The notes beneath the pieces were generated by a model, which saw only the letters and a list, made by a program, of their open reading frames with translations, had not been told where the DNA came from and did not search any database. Both the position numbers and the translations under genes were made by a program. A stretch of DNA of 32,430 nt from Roseburia sp. (GTDB lineage Bacteria; Bacillota; Clostridia; Lachnospirales; Lachnospiraceae): assembly GCA_023662875.1 (NCBI GenBank), contig JAMPIG010000043.1:1-32430 (forward strand), given 5' to 3'. Positions 7,408 through 15,591 of this stretch are shown here, in pieces (positions within the stretch are counted from its first letter, which is position 1; each line of letters opens with the position of its first letter).

Positions 7408-9186
7408 ATGGAAAAAGAGAAAAGATCAAAGCTTTTATGGCTTTGGGAAAACATGAAGGGATACCGGGCGGTCTACATCGTCGGGATCCTGGGGACGGTG
7501 GTCTATAACGTGATGCAGCTTACCGTCCCCTTTTTTACACAGAAAATTGTGGATCTGTTTCTGACGGGCGAGAAAGCGGCGGCTAATCTCGCGACGAAAA
7601 GGGATCTGTTTTTTCAGCTGATCCTGCTGATGATAGGGCTGACCCTTCTGCGGACGGTGATTGTGTACGCGGTCTGTATGGATGTGGAGTATGTTTCCCA
7701 GAAGGTGCTTTATCGGATCAGAACCTATCTCTTCAACAAGATCGAGCATCAGGACATGAAATTTTACAGCGCTTTCCGGACCGGGGATTTGATGACAAGG
7801 CTTACGGGGGATCTGGACGCGGTTCGGCACATGATAGCATGGGTCATTCGGACGATTCTGGAGTCTTTGTCCCTGCTGACGGCTACCGGCGTCTATTTTG
7901 TATACATGGATTGGCGGCTGGCGCTGTCTTTGTTTGCTATCGCGCCCTTTATCCTGCTGATTGTGGTACTGTTCAAAAATAAGGTGGCACCCAGGCATAA
8001 GGCCCTGCGCGAGAAGCTGGCGCAGATGAATACGGCGGCCCAGGAGAATATTTCGGGAAACCGTGTGGTGAAGGCTTTTGCCAGAGAAGAGCATGAGATT
8101 GAAAAGTTTAACGAATGCAATACGGAATATTCCCGGACGAACAAGAAGACGGCCATGACGTGGCTGGGTTATTATCCATATGTGGAATCTCTGGCGAACC
8201 TGATGCCGGTGGTGCTGCTGGTGGTGGGAGGTCTCTTTATTATCCGCGATCAGATCACCATGGGAGAATTTGTGGCGTTTTCCGGTCTGATCTGGGCTCT
8301 CGCGAACCCCATGCGTCAGCTGGGGAATGTCATGAACGAGTTCCAGAGATTTTCCGCGGCGGCGGACAAGGTGATGGAAATTTACTATTCGGAGCCGGAG
8401 ATCGTGGATAAGTCGGAGGCGGTTGACAGGCCGGAAAGATTTGAGGGAAGGATCGAGTTTAAGAATGTCAGCTTCCAGTACGCGGACGGAAACCTGCCGG
8501 TGCTTCACAACGTATCCTTTGTGGCGAATCCGGGCGAGACGGTGGCGATTATGGGAGAGACCGGCTGCGGAAAGACGTCCCTGATTCAGCTGATTCCCCG
8601 GTTTTTTGAGTGTACGGAGGGAGAGGTGTTGGTGGACGGCGTCAATGTACGGGACATGAAGCTGCGCCAGCTCAGGAAAAATATCGGGCTGGCTACGCAG
8701 GATGTGCTTCTGTACTCCGATACCATAGACGGAAATATCGCTTACGGAGACAGCCACATTAAGCGGGAGGAGGTCGTAAAGTTCGCGCGGTACTCGGCGG
8801 CGGATGAGTTTATCGCAAAAATGCCGGAGGGGTACGATACGATTGTGGGCGAGCGGGGCGTAGGCCTGTCCGGAGGGCAGAAGCAGAGGATTTCCTTAGC
8901 AAGGGCGCTGGCGGTCAGGCCGGCGATCCTGATCCTGGACGATACCACCTCCGCCGTGGATATGGAGACGGAGAAGCAGATCCAGCACAGCTTAAACGAG
9001 CTGGATTTCCCCTGCACCAAGCTGATTATTGCCCAGCGGATTTCTACGACGAAGTTCGCGGACAAAATACTGGTTTTGCAGGACGGACAGATCACGGAAT
9101 CCGGAACCCACGAGGAGCTGATTGCAAAAAAGGGATACTATTACAGTCTCGTGAAGCTGCAGACGGGAGAAGAAGAGGCAGTCTGA
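7408..9186 (+). CDS. Heterodimeric ABC exporter subunit, degenerate-site half
   Basis: A 592-residue half-transporter with an N-terminal six-helix exporter membrane domain (about residues 15-310) and a C-terminal ATPase domain. Walker A is GETGCGKTS (about 383), the signature is an intact LSGGQ (about 488), and Walker B reads LILDD (about 509-513), so the usual catalytic Glu is Asp. The switch His is replaced by Gln (IIAQRIS, about 543). This is the pattern of the regulatory half of TM287/288- or BmrCD-type exporters: this chain supplies the good signature motif, and its own Walker B and switch are non-catalytic. GGGAGG precedes the ATG. It is expected to work only with the next gene's product. 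The substrate may be a drug, lipid or peptide; the sequence does not say. Confidence 0.93.
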   Translation: MEKEKRSKLLWLWENMKGYRAVYIVGILGTVVYNVMQLTVPFFTQKIVDLFLTGEKAAANLATKRDLFFQLILLMIGLTLLRTVIVYAVCMDVEYVSQKVLYRIRTYLFNKIEHQDMKFYSAFRTGDLMTRLTGDLDAVRHMIAWVIRTILESLSLLTATGVYFVYMDWRLALSLFAIAPFILLIVVLFKNKVAPRHKALREKLAQMNTAAQENISGNRVVKAFAREEHEIEKFNECNTEYSRTNKKTAMTWLGYYPYVESLANLMPVVLLVVGGLFIIRDQITMGEFVAFSGLIWALANPMRQLGNVMNEFQRFSAAADKVMEIYYSEPEIVDKSEAVDRPERFEGRIEFKNVSFQYADGNLPVLHNVSFVANPGETVAIMGETGCGKTSLIQLIPRFFECTEGEVLVDGVNVRDMKLRQLRKNIGLATQDVLLYSDTIDGNIAYGDSHIKREEVVKFARYSAADEFIAKMPEGYDTIVGERGVGLSGGQKQRISLARALAVRPAILILDDTTSAVDMETEKQIQHSLNELDFPCTKLIIAQRISTTKFADKILVLQDGQITESGTHEELIAKKGYYYSLVKLQTGEEEAV

Positions 9187-9208
9187 CGAAAAAGAAAGGT
9201 TGTGTATT

Positions 9209-10990
9209 ATGGCAGGAAGAAATACATATCGGGAAGATGAGGTTTTGGAGACACCCTTTGACTTTCATCATCTTCTCCGCGCATCGGTTTATATCAAAAA
9301 ATATACGAAGGGTATGATAGCGGCGCTTCTCTTGAGCGCGGCGGGCGGTGTGGCGGCGCTGTTTGCGCCTATGATCACCCAGCAGGCGCTGGACGAGGCT
9401 ATCCCTGAGAAGGATACCCGTATGCTGTTTGTATTGGCGGCATTGCTGGTGCTCACCTATGTCATCAGCGTGATATTTACCACGGTTCGATCCCGGATCA
9501 TGGTAAATGTGAGCCAGAGCATTATTTTTGACATCCGAAAGGATCTTTTCGCACATCTGCAAAAGCTCCCCTTTCAGTATTATGACGATAGGCCCCACGG
9601 CAAAATCCTGATCCGCGTGGTGAACTATGTGAACTCCGTCTCGGATATGCTTTCCAACGGGCTGATCAACGTTGTGCTGGAGATCCTGAACCTGATCTTT
9701 ATCGTGATTTTCATGTTTTGCGTGGATGTGAAGCTTTCACTGGTGGTGCTGGCGGGGGTGCCGGTGCTGGCGGTTTTCATGCTCTGGATCAAGAAGAGGC
9801 AGAGAAAGGCATGGCAGCAGGTATCCAACAAGAACTCGAACCTGAACGCCTATCTGCAGGAAAATATCGTAGGCGCGAAGATCACGCAGATCTTTGCCAG
9901 AGAGGAAGAAAACGCCGAGACCTTTGCAGAGCTGTCCGACCGCTGTCGCAGGGCGTGGATGCAGGCGGTGAAGTACAGCAACCTGGTGTGGCCGGGGATC
10001 GACAACATTTCCGTCTGGGTTCGGGGCGCGATCTTTATCTGCGGGCTGTTGATCTTTGGGCAGGGAAACACCAGCCTGGGCACCATCGTGGCGATTTCCT
10101 CCTACGCTTCCCGGTTCTGGCAGCCGATCATGAACCTGGGCAATATCTTTAACAATTTTATCAACAATATCGCTTACCTGGAGCGTATTTTTGAGACGCT
10201 GGACGAACCGGTAACGGTGGACGACGCCCCGGATGCGGCTGAAATGCCTGAGATTAAGGGAGAGGTAACCTTTGAGCATGTGACCTTCGGATACGAGGCG
10301 GACAAGGAGGTTTTGAGGGATCTCTCCTTTACGGTAAAGCCTGGCGAGAGCGTGGCGCTGGTCGGGCCGACCGGCGCGGGAAAAAGTACGATTGTCAACC
10401 TGATCTCCAGGTTTTATAATGTAAACGGCGGTCGCGTCCTCATCGACGGACAGGATATTGCAAAGGTGACGCTGCATTCTCTCCGCTCCCAGATGGGGAT
10501 TATGCTGCAGGACAGCTTTATCTTCTCCGGAACCATCGAGGACAATATCCGCTACGGCAAGCTGGACGCCGCGGAAGAAGAGATCGTCGAAGCGAGCAAA
10601 ACGGTGTGCGCGGACGAGTTTATCAGGCGGTTTGCCGACGGCTATCAGACGGAGGTAAAGGAGCGGGGCTCCCTGCTCTCCCAGGGCCAGAAGCAGCTGA
10701 TTTCCTTTGCCAGGACTCTGCTTTCGAATCCGGCGATCCTGGTGCTGGACGAGGCGACCTCCAGTATCGACGTGCAGACGGAGCGGGCGCTGCAGCAGGG
10801 ACTGAACGCCATGCTGCAGGGGCGAACCTCCTTCATCATCGCCCACAGGCTTTCCACAATTAAGAGCTGCGACAAGATCATGTACATAGACGAGGGCGGT
10901 ATTTTGGAGTGCGGCACCCACGCGGAGCTGATGGCGAAGAGGGGATATTATTATCATCTGTATACGGCGCAGATGGAGGATATCGCGTAG
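9209..10990 (+). CDS. Heterodimeric ABC exporter subunit, catalytic half
   Basis: The partner of the preceding gene, 593 residues, with an exporter membrane domain (about residues 30-320) and an ATPase domain. Walker A is GPTGAGKST (about 387), Walker B is LVLDEATSS with the catalytic Glu (about 515), and the switch is IIAHRLS with His (about 545). Its signature, however, is LSQGQ rather than LSGGQ. The two chains are complementary: one ATP site combines this Walker B with the partner's LSGGQ and is competent; the other is degenerate. A TTG codon at 9200 is in frame, but AGAAAGG sits at suitable spacing before the ATG at 9209, so that start is used. The 22-base gap to the upstream gene indicates one transcript. 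Confidence 0.93.
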   Translation: MAGRNTYREDEVLETPFDFHHLLRASVYIKKYTKGMIAALLLSAAGGVAALFAPMITQQALDEAIPEKDTRMLFVLAALLVLTYVISVIFTTVRSRIMVNVSQSIIFDIRKDLFAHLQKLPFQYYDDRPHGKILIRVVNYVNSVSDMLSNGLINVVLEILNLIFIVIFMFCVDVKLSLVVLAGVPVLAVFMLWIKKRQRKAWQQVSNKNSNLNAYLQENIVGAKITQIFAREEENAETFAELSDRCRRAWMQAVKYSNLVWPGIDNISVWVRGAIFICGLLIFGQGNTSLGTIVAISSYASRFWQPIMNLGNIFNNFINNIAYLERIFETLDEPVTVDDAPDAAEMPEIKGEVTFEHVTFGYEADKEVLRDLSFTVKPGESVALVGPTGAGKSTIVNLISRFYNVNGGRVLIDGQDIAKVTLHSLRSQMGIMLQDSFIFSGTIEDNIRYGKLDAAEEEIVEASKTVCADEFIRRFADGYQTEVKERGSLLSQGQKQLISFARTLLSNPAILVLDEATSSIDVQTERALQQGLNAMLQGRTSFIIAHRLSTIKSCDKIMYIDEGGILECGTHAELMAKRGYYYHLYTAQMEDIA

Positions 10991-11064
10991 GGGAAGCCGG
11001 ATGTTCTCAGATCTCACGTTTGGTGAATAGGGAGGATGGGGATCTCGCGTAGTAGGAAGCTAGG
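10978..11064 (+). repeat. Duplicated stop-codon segment after the exporter gene
   Basis: GGATATCGCGTAG followed by GGGAAGCCGG, which carries the exporter's last codons and stop, recurs 62 bases downstream as GGATCTCGCGTAG followed by TAGGAAGCTAGG (11040-11064). About 19 of 23 aligned positions match. The rest of the 213-base gap is purine-rich, with a short GGCC-N9-GGCC hairpin near 11120; no gene is seen in it. Confidence 0.4.
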
Positions 11065-11203
11065 CGGAAAGAAATTGCAGGGAAGAATCGCGGGAGTCGG
11101 AGAAGAAATTTCGGCCAGAAAAAATGGCCGGGATCTTGTGCGGAAGCTCCTTTCGGAAGCGAAACAACTCGGAGAGGGATAACAAAACTGGAGGAAAACA
11201 ATC

Positions 11204-13258
11204 ATGAAATTCACCCCGAAGACACTGGACTATGAGTTGAGTCCTTATACGGGACTGACAAGAGAAAGCTGGCTTGAGGCGGGGATTTACCTGCTGGAAG
11301 GGATCTTCCGGAATATCGACGATTTTCAGAAGCCGGTTGTGATGCCCAGGAAGGAGACGGAGATCACCTATCCGCATCTGCGGGATCCGGAGGAGCAGCA
11401 GAAAACCCAGCGGCTGGCGGAGATGTTCGAGGGACTGACCAGAACCCTGTTCATTGCGGCACCGGTGATTCAAAATATCCCGGATCTGGAGGTCTGCGGC
11501 TATCCTCTGGCAAAATATTATAAGAACCAGATTCTGCGAACCTGTACCAGGGGGGATGAGCTCTATGTGGGAAATTACGAGGATCAGCAGGAGATCACGG
11601 GACATGCGGATCCCTTCCGCGCCTTTCAGCAGACGGTGGAGACCTGCGCGCTGGTGATCTGTCTCTGGATCAGCAGGGAGCAGATCTGGGATACCTACAC
11701 AAAGGAGGAGAAGGACAGGATCGCCGCTTTTCTGGATTCTTATGCCCATCAGAATACGGTTCCCCAGAACTGGCGGCTGTTCAATATGCTGGATATGGCT
11801 TTCCTGCATATGGAGGGCTATCCGATTCAGAAGGATATCATGCGGGATCATGCCCAGGCAATCCTGAATTACTACGCCGGGGACGGCTGGTATCGGGACG
11901 GGCATTCCTTCGACTACTATTCCTGCTGGGCCTTTAACGTCTACGCGCCGATCTGGAACCTCTGGTACGGTTATGAAAACGAACCCTGGATTGCGGAGCG
12001 GTTTGAGAAGCAGTCCAACCGGCTGATGGAGACCTATGGGGACTTTTTTGACCGGGACGGCTGGACGAATATGTGGGGCAGGAGCAATATCTACCGGAAC
12101 GCGGCGACCAGCGCCTTTGACGGGAACCTGATGCTGCCGGGGGGCAAGGCGGATCCGGGGCGGGCGAGACGGATTTGCTCCGGCTCTCTGATGCAGTTTC
12201 TGGGGCGGGAAGACTTCTTATATCAGGGCGTTCCGACCCTGGGCTTTTACGGGCAGTTTTCGCCGTTGGTGCAGGGGTATTCCTGCGCGGAGTCTCCCTT
12301 TTGGATGGGGAAGGCGTTCCTTTGCCTGCATCTTCCGGCGGCTCATCCCTTCTGGACGGCGAAGGAGAACAACGGTACTTGGGAGAGCCTGAAAGAGAAC
12401 GAGGTCAGGGTGACGACGCTGGACGGCCCCGCGCTCTGCTTTTCCAACCATGAAGCCAACGGGGAAACGATTCTGCGGACGGGCAAGGTGGTTAAAAATG
12501 TGGACGACCGGCACGGCATGTGGAATTATTCCAAGCTCTGCTTCAACACAAAGTATCCTTGGGAATCCGCTCCCAGAGCGGATTTGGAGGCACAGCAGTA
12601 CGTTTTAAGGGACAGTACGTCCGGAAAGCTGTCCCGGGCGAATGTGACCTTCTGGTGCGGGGAGAAGGACGACGTTTTATATCGCAGACAGTTTTTTGAC
12701 TATCGATTGGATACGGAGTGCCACTGGCTGCAGGCGTTAAATCTGGCGGACTTTACAGTGCCCTGCGGCATCCTGCGGGCGGATAAGCTGAGGCTGCATC
12801 GGTGTCCGATTGAGCTGACGCTGGGGTCTTACGGCTTTCCGGACAATGGGACACAGGTACTGGAGAAGAGCTGCGGGAACGCGAGGGCGATCGTTTTGAA
12901 GGGACAGGATTCCCAGGGAAAGGAAAAGCAGATGGCTATGACGGTCTATGACGGCTGGAAGGAGCTGAAGCTGGTTCGCAGTCGTGGAACCAACCCGGAC
13001 TCCGACGCCTCCCTGGTGATTTACGCGGTGACGAGCCGTCAGAAGCAGTACGGCTACGAACCCTATCTTTTGGTATCCCAGGTGATTACAAAGGAGAGTC
13101 ACGAGGACTTTCGGGAGGAGGAGCTCTTTCCGGTCAAGGAGATCGTCTATACGGATCCGGAGGGCTGCAGCGGTTACGGCCCGGTGCGGATCCGGCTGAA
13201 GGACGACAGCGAGAAGTGCATCGAGTTCGAGGGGCTGGAGGGGAAGCTGCTGCTGTAG
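11204..13258 (+). CDS. DUF2264 family protein, GH154-like putative glycoside hydrolase
   Basis: A 684-residue cytosolic protein (no signal peptide) of the DUF2264 family, which I believe corresponds to CAZy GH154, where beta-glucuronidase activity has been reported. The N-terminal two thirds is an alpha/alpha-barrel-type region with PQNWRLFNMLDMAFL, YAGDGWYRDGHSFDYYSCWAFNVYAPIW, DRDGWTNMWGRSNIYRNAATSAF and a GYSCAESPFWMGKAFL segment. The last 250 residues are beta-rich. GGAGG precedes the ATG. The gene follows the exporter by 213 bases and may be on its own transcript. Its final 16 codons and stop form the first unit of a 57-bp tandem repeat. Substrate is unproven, but an intracellular uronic-acid-releasing role would fit the other carbohydrate genes nearby. 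Confidence 0.9.
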   Translation: MKFTPKTLDYELSPYTGLTRESWLEAGIYLLEGIFRNIDDFQKPVVMPRKETEITYPHLRDPEEQQKTQRLAEMFEGLTRTLFIAAPVIQNIPDLEVCGYPLAKYYKNQILRTCTRGDELYVGNYEDQQEITGHADPFRAFQQTVETCALVICLWISREQIWDTYTKEEKDRIAAFLDSYAHQNTVPQNWRLFNMLDMAFLHMEGYPIQKDIMRDHAQAILNYYAGDGWYRDGHSFDYYSCWAFNVYAPIWNLWYGYENEPWIAERFEKQSNRLMETYGDFFDRDGWTNMWGRSNIYRNAATSAFDGNLMLPGGKADPGRARRICSGSLMQFLGREDFLYQGVPTLGFYGQFSPLVQGYSCAESPFWMGKAFLCLHLPAAHPFWTAKENNGTWESLKENEVRVTTLDGPALCFSNHEANGETILRTGKVVKNVDDRHGMWNYSKLCFNTKYPWESAPRADLEAQQYVLRDSTSGKLSRANVTFWCGEKDDVLYRRQFFDYRLDTECHWLQALNLADFTVPCGILRADKLRLHRCPIELTLGSYGFPDNGTQVLEKSCGNARAIVLKGQDSQGKEKQMAMTVYDGWKELKLVRSRGTNPDSDASLVIYAVTSRQKQYGYEPYLLVSQVITKESHEDFREEELFPVKEIVYTDPEGCSGYGPVRIRLKDDSEKCIEFEGLEGKLLL

Positions 13259-13489
13259 TCCGACAGCGAGAAGTGCATCGAGTTCGAGGGGCTGGAGGGG
13301 AAGCTGCTGCTGTAGTCCGATAGCGAGAAGTGCATCGAGTTCGAGGGGCTGGAGGGGAAGCTGCTGCTGTAGTCCGATAGCGAGAAGTGCATCGAGTTCG
13401 AGGGGCTGGAGGGGAGGCTGTTGCTGTAGTCCGGCAGCGAGAAGCGCATCGAGTTCGAGGGAACGGCGGAGAAACTGCCGCAGCCCGGG
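13205..13489 (+). repeat. 57-bp tandem repeat carrying the stop codon of the DUF2264 gene
   Basis: Units start at 13205, 13262, 13319, 13376 and 13433. The first four differ at only a few positions, and the fifth has diverged in its second half. The unit is 19 codons long, so the frame is kept and every intact copy contains the same TAG. Each copy could encode SDSEKCIEFEGLEGKLLL in the reading frame of the gene. The array ends about 40 bases before the convergent TetR gene's stop. Confidence 0.97.
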
Positions 13490-13528
13490 AGATTCCCGCA
13501 GCGTCGGCCGGGACGACTTCGGCCCGGC

Positions 13529-14062
13529 TCAGAGCCCCTGGGCGCGAAACATCTCCGCCATTTCGTCTGCGGATTCCCGCATTCCCCTCTGGAGCCAGAC
13601 CTCGATCCACCCGTACAAGGTGTAAGCCACGAAGGCGGAGGAGTAGGCCTGCACCGCTTCGTCTTCCGGTTTCGGCCCATAGACCCGGATGAGCGCATTC
13701 TTTAGCAGATAAGTATATCCTCTGTCACTCAGCAGCTTATAAAACTCACGGCGCTTTTCAAAGTGGGCGATCATAATGCGAATCTGTTCGCTCAGGGGAG
13801 CGCCCTCATTTCTTTGTCCTTCGTTCGTCCATTCGCGGAAAAGATCATCAATATGCTCTTTCAGGATATCCTCCTTGCATTCGTAATTCCGATAAAAAGA
13901 AGCTCTTCCTACTCCCGCCCGTTCCGCCAGCTCGCTGACGGAAATATCGTTGAGCGGCTTTTCGGAAAACAGCTCAAGAAAGGCGTTTTTGAGATGCTCT
14001 ACCACATAGGCGTTTCGCCCCTCGTTGCTCATCGGTGATACAATTTGCTCCGTTTGTCTCAT
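13529..14062 (-). CDS. TetR/AcrR-family transcriptional regulator
   Basis: A 177-residue one-component regulator. The N-terminal helix-turn-helix domain reads FLELFSEKPLNDISVSELAERAGVGRASFYRNYECKEDIL (about residues 28-68) and is typical of TetR. The C-terminal helical ligand-binding and dimerisation part contains FYKLLSDRGYTYLL and YGWIEVWLQRGMRES. The frame is open upstream to 14143, but AGGAGGAG sits five bases before the ATG at 14062, so that start is used. A perfect 10-bp inverted repeat lies 36 bases upstream, a likely operator. It is divergent from the small membrane peptide and esterase genes, which are the obvious targets, and convergent with the DUF2264 gene. The ligand is unknown. 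Confidence 0.92.
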   Translation of the reverse strand: MRQTEQIVSPMSNEGRNAYVVEHLKNAFLELFSEKPLNDISVSELAERAGVGRASFYRNYECKEDILKEHIDDLFREWTNEGQRNEGAPLSEQIRIMIAHFEKRREFYKLLSDRGYTYLLKNALIRVYGPKPEDEAVQAYSSAFVAYTLYGWIEVWLQRGMRESADEMAEMFRAQGL

Positions 14063-14097
14063 TTTTGCTCCTCCTCTTGACAACAAGCGCTTTTGCC

Positions 14098-14128
14098 GAT
14101 ATATTTGTATCGGCGTTGCAAATATATC
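14098..14128. promoter_or_regulatory. Perfect inverted repeat, probable TetR operator
   Basis: GATATATTTG (14098-14107) and CAAATATATC (14119-14128) are exact reverse complements separated by 11 bases. The site lies in the divergent region just upstream of the TetR gene, where such regulators usually bind. No convincing -35/-10 pair could be assigned with it. Confidence 0.6.
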
Positions 14129-14178
14129 ATCAGGGTAGCACATGCGTGCGGAAATGTCAAGGGAAACGGATATTTTCC

Positions 14179-14330
14179 GGGAGCGGCGGATTTCACAGAG
14201 TCTGTTAAATCCTTGGGAGCGGCCTGTGATGTTGCGGACTCCACGGAAACTGCGGATTCTGTGGGAGCAGGTTGCGGTGTCGGGACTTCCAAGGAGTCGG
14301 CCAATTCCGCGGGGAATGGCTTGTGACGTT
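14179..14330 (+). repeat. 48-bp degenerate tandem repeat in the intergenic region
   Basis: Two 48-base units (14215-14262 and 14263-14310) both begin GGGAGC. A shorter partial unit precedes them (from 14179) and a partial one follows (from 14311, GGGGAATGGC). The forward frame would read GAACDVADSTETADSV and then GAGCGVGTSKESANSA, but there is no ribosome binding site, so it is probably not a gene. Together with the inverted repeat at 14098-14128, this accounts for the 312 bases between the TetR gene and the small membrane peptide. The GGGAGC start and GCGGATTC motif resemble the repeats inside blaR1. Confidence 0.55.
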
Positions 14331-14374
14331 GAGAACAGGAGATCGGAGAAAAAACGCGGCGGAAGGGAGCGGGT

Positions 14375-14515
14375 ATGAAAATGACACTTACCAGAAAACG
14401 AATCATCATCCTGGCGGTAATCGTGATAATCGCCTTTGTGCTCGGGCGGCTTGCCATGCGGGCATTCATGAATCTTATGTTGGGCGGCACATTGTTTGGA
14501 GGTAACTTTTTATGA
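14375..14515 (+). CDS. 46-residue single-pass membrane peptide coupled to the esterase
   Basis: A short gene, 47 codons with its stop. AAGGGAG lies five bases before the ATG. The product begins MKMTLTRKR, a basic N-terminus, and continues into one hydrophobic helix, IIILAVIVIIAFVLG. A small tail follows, containing LMLGGTLFGGNFL. Its TGA overlaps the ATG of the esterase gene (ATGA at 14512-14515), which implies translational coupling and a joint role. Family unknown. The basic-then-hydrophobic layout suggests an inner-membrane peptide with the N-terminus inside; it could also be an uncleaved signal-like anchor. Confidence 0.7.
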   Translation: MKMTLTRKRIIILAVIVIIAFVLGRLAMRAFMNLMLGGTLFGGNFL

Positions 14516-15513
14516 AGAGACAAGCGAATACAACGGAAAAACCGAAGAAAAAGGGCGGAGTTCTATGGGCTTTCCTCTATATTGCCGCCTTTCTTGCGGC
14601 CTTTGGCACAGGCGTTGTAAGTAAGACGCTTCCTCGTTCCTGGGCTAAGGACTACACCGTCGTCTGGGATAATTCTGTCGGCACGGTCTATCAGGACATC
14701 CCTTACGGGGAGGCAGAGTCCAATAAATTCGACTTGTACATTCCTGCGGACAATGAAAAGGAAAGCTACGGGCTTGTGGTTTATCTTCATGCCGGCGGCT
14801 TTACAACCGGCGATAAGGCCGACGACAGGGAGATGCTGGAATGGCTTTGCTCGAAGGGCTATGTGGCGGCAGGCGTCAACTACACCCTGCGGGACGAGAC
14901 CCATCCCGAAACCAGCGTTTATTCTCAGTCCATGGAGATAAAGGAAAGCATACCGGTTGTGATCGCCGAGGCAGAGAAGCGGGGTTACTCGATTGAGGAA
15001 ATGGCAGTTTCCGGCGGCTCGGCGGGACATTGCCTTGCGATGCTGTACGCTTACCGCGACGCGGCTGATTCGCCTGTGCCCGTGAGAATGGTGTTCGGCG
15101 CAGTCGGGCCCTCCTGCTTCTATCCTGAGGATTGGGGATGTTACGGGCTTGATCAGGGAACGCCGGAATCCGATCAGGCTGCTGCGGGTTTGTTTGGAAT
15201 CATGGCGGGAAAAGAGATTTCGCCCGACCTGTTCGGGACTCCGGAATACGACGAGGCGATAAAGGATATTTCCGCTCTTCTTTGGGTGGACGATAACTCT
15301 GTTCCCTCGCTTATGGCCTACGGCAAGTATGACCGGGTGCAGGGCTTTAACGGCTCTGTCCGTCTTGACGAAGCCCTGACCGCGCACAATATTCCCCACG
15401 ATTATATTGTCCTGGAGCATTCGGGACACGGCCTGCAGAACGACGATAAGGAGGCTCATCTCTATTCCCAGAAGGTAGAGGAGTACCTTGATAAATACAT
15501 GCCGGTTCGTTGA
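14512..15513 (+). CDS. Membrane-anchored alpha/beta-hydrolase (esterase/lipase-like)
   Basis: A 333-residue serine esterase, probably acting on acyl or feruloyl esters outside the cell. The N-terminus is basic (residues 1-15), followed by one membrane helix (about 17-36), so it is a membrane-tethered exported enzyme. The alpha/beta-hydrolase core has the oxyanion motif YLHAGGF (91-97), the nucleophile elbow VSGGSAG (Ser170), the acid in AYGKYDRV (Asp274) and the His in LEHSGHG (His306). It resembles the BD-FAE/carbohydrate-esterase group, though the natural ester is not evident. Translation is coupled to the small peptide upstream by ATGA, and the pair is divergent from the TetR regulator that may control it. 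Confidence 0.9.
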   Translation: MKRQANTTEKPKKKGGVLWAFLYIAAFLAAFGTGVVSKTLPRSWAKDYTVVWDNSVGTVYQDIPYGEAESNKFDLYIPADNEKESYGLVVYLHAGGFTTGDKADDREMLEWLCSKGYVAAGVNYTLRDETHPETSVYSQSMEIKESIPVVIAEAEKRGYSIEEMAVSGGSAGHCLAMLYAYRDAADSPVPVRMVFGAVGPSCFYPEDWGCYGLDQGTPESDQAAAGLFGIMAGKEISPDLFGTPEYDEAIKDISALLWVDDNSVPSLMAYGKYDRVQGFNGSVRLDEALTAHNIPHDYIVLEHSGHGLQNDDKEAHLYSQKVEEYLDKYMPVR

Positions 15514-15561
15514 TTGCTCCCGGGCTGTCCGGCGGATAATCCGTTTGCTTCATTGCTTTCG

Positions 15562-15578
15562 GGTCAACACGGTTGACC
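15562..15578. terminator. Short inverted repeat between convergent genes
   Basis: GGTCAAC, three bases, then GTTGACC form a perfect 7-bp stem between the convergent esterase and permease genes. Neither side has a clear T-run, so a terminator role is weakly supported. Another GTCAAC copy follows at 15591-15596. Confidence 0.25.
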
Positions 15579-15591
15579 TTGCGCAGTGAAG

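Noticed and set aside
7435-11017. Long antisense frames (440 and 426 residues) over the exporter genes
   Set aside because: The sense strand has all ABC motifs; the antisense frames have no SD and a His/Arg/Gln-rich composition.
13205-13489. CRISPR array
   Set aside because: The 57-bp units abut directly with no unique spacers, and no cas genes are present.
13134-13698. Antisense frames with repeated Arg/Ser/Pro peptides over the 57-bp array
   Set aside because: Repetition comes from the DNA array; there is no ribosome binding site, and the region overlaps the ends of two real genes.
14093-14326. 77-residue forward frame across the 48-bp repeats
   Set aside because: No SD, overlaps the presumed operator, and the repeat sequence explains its openness.
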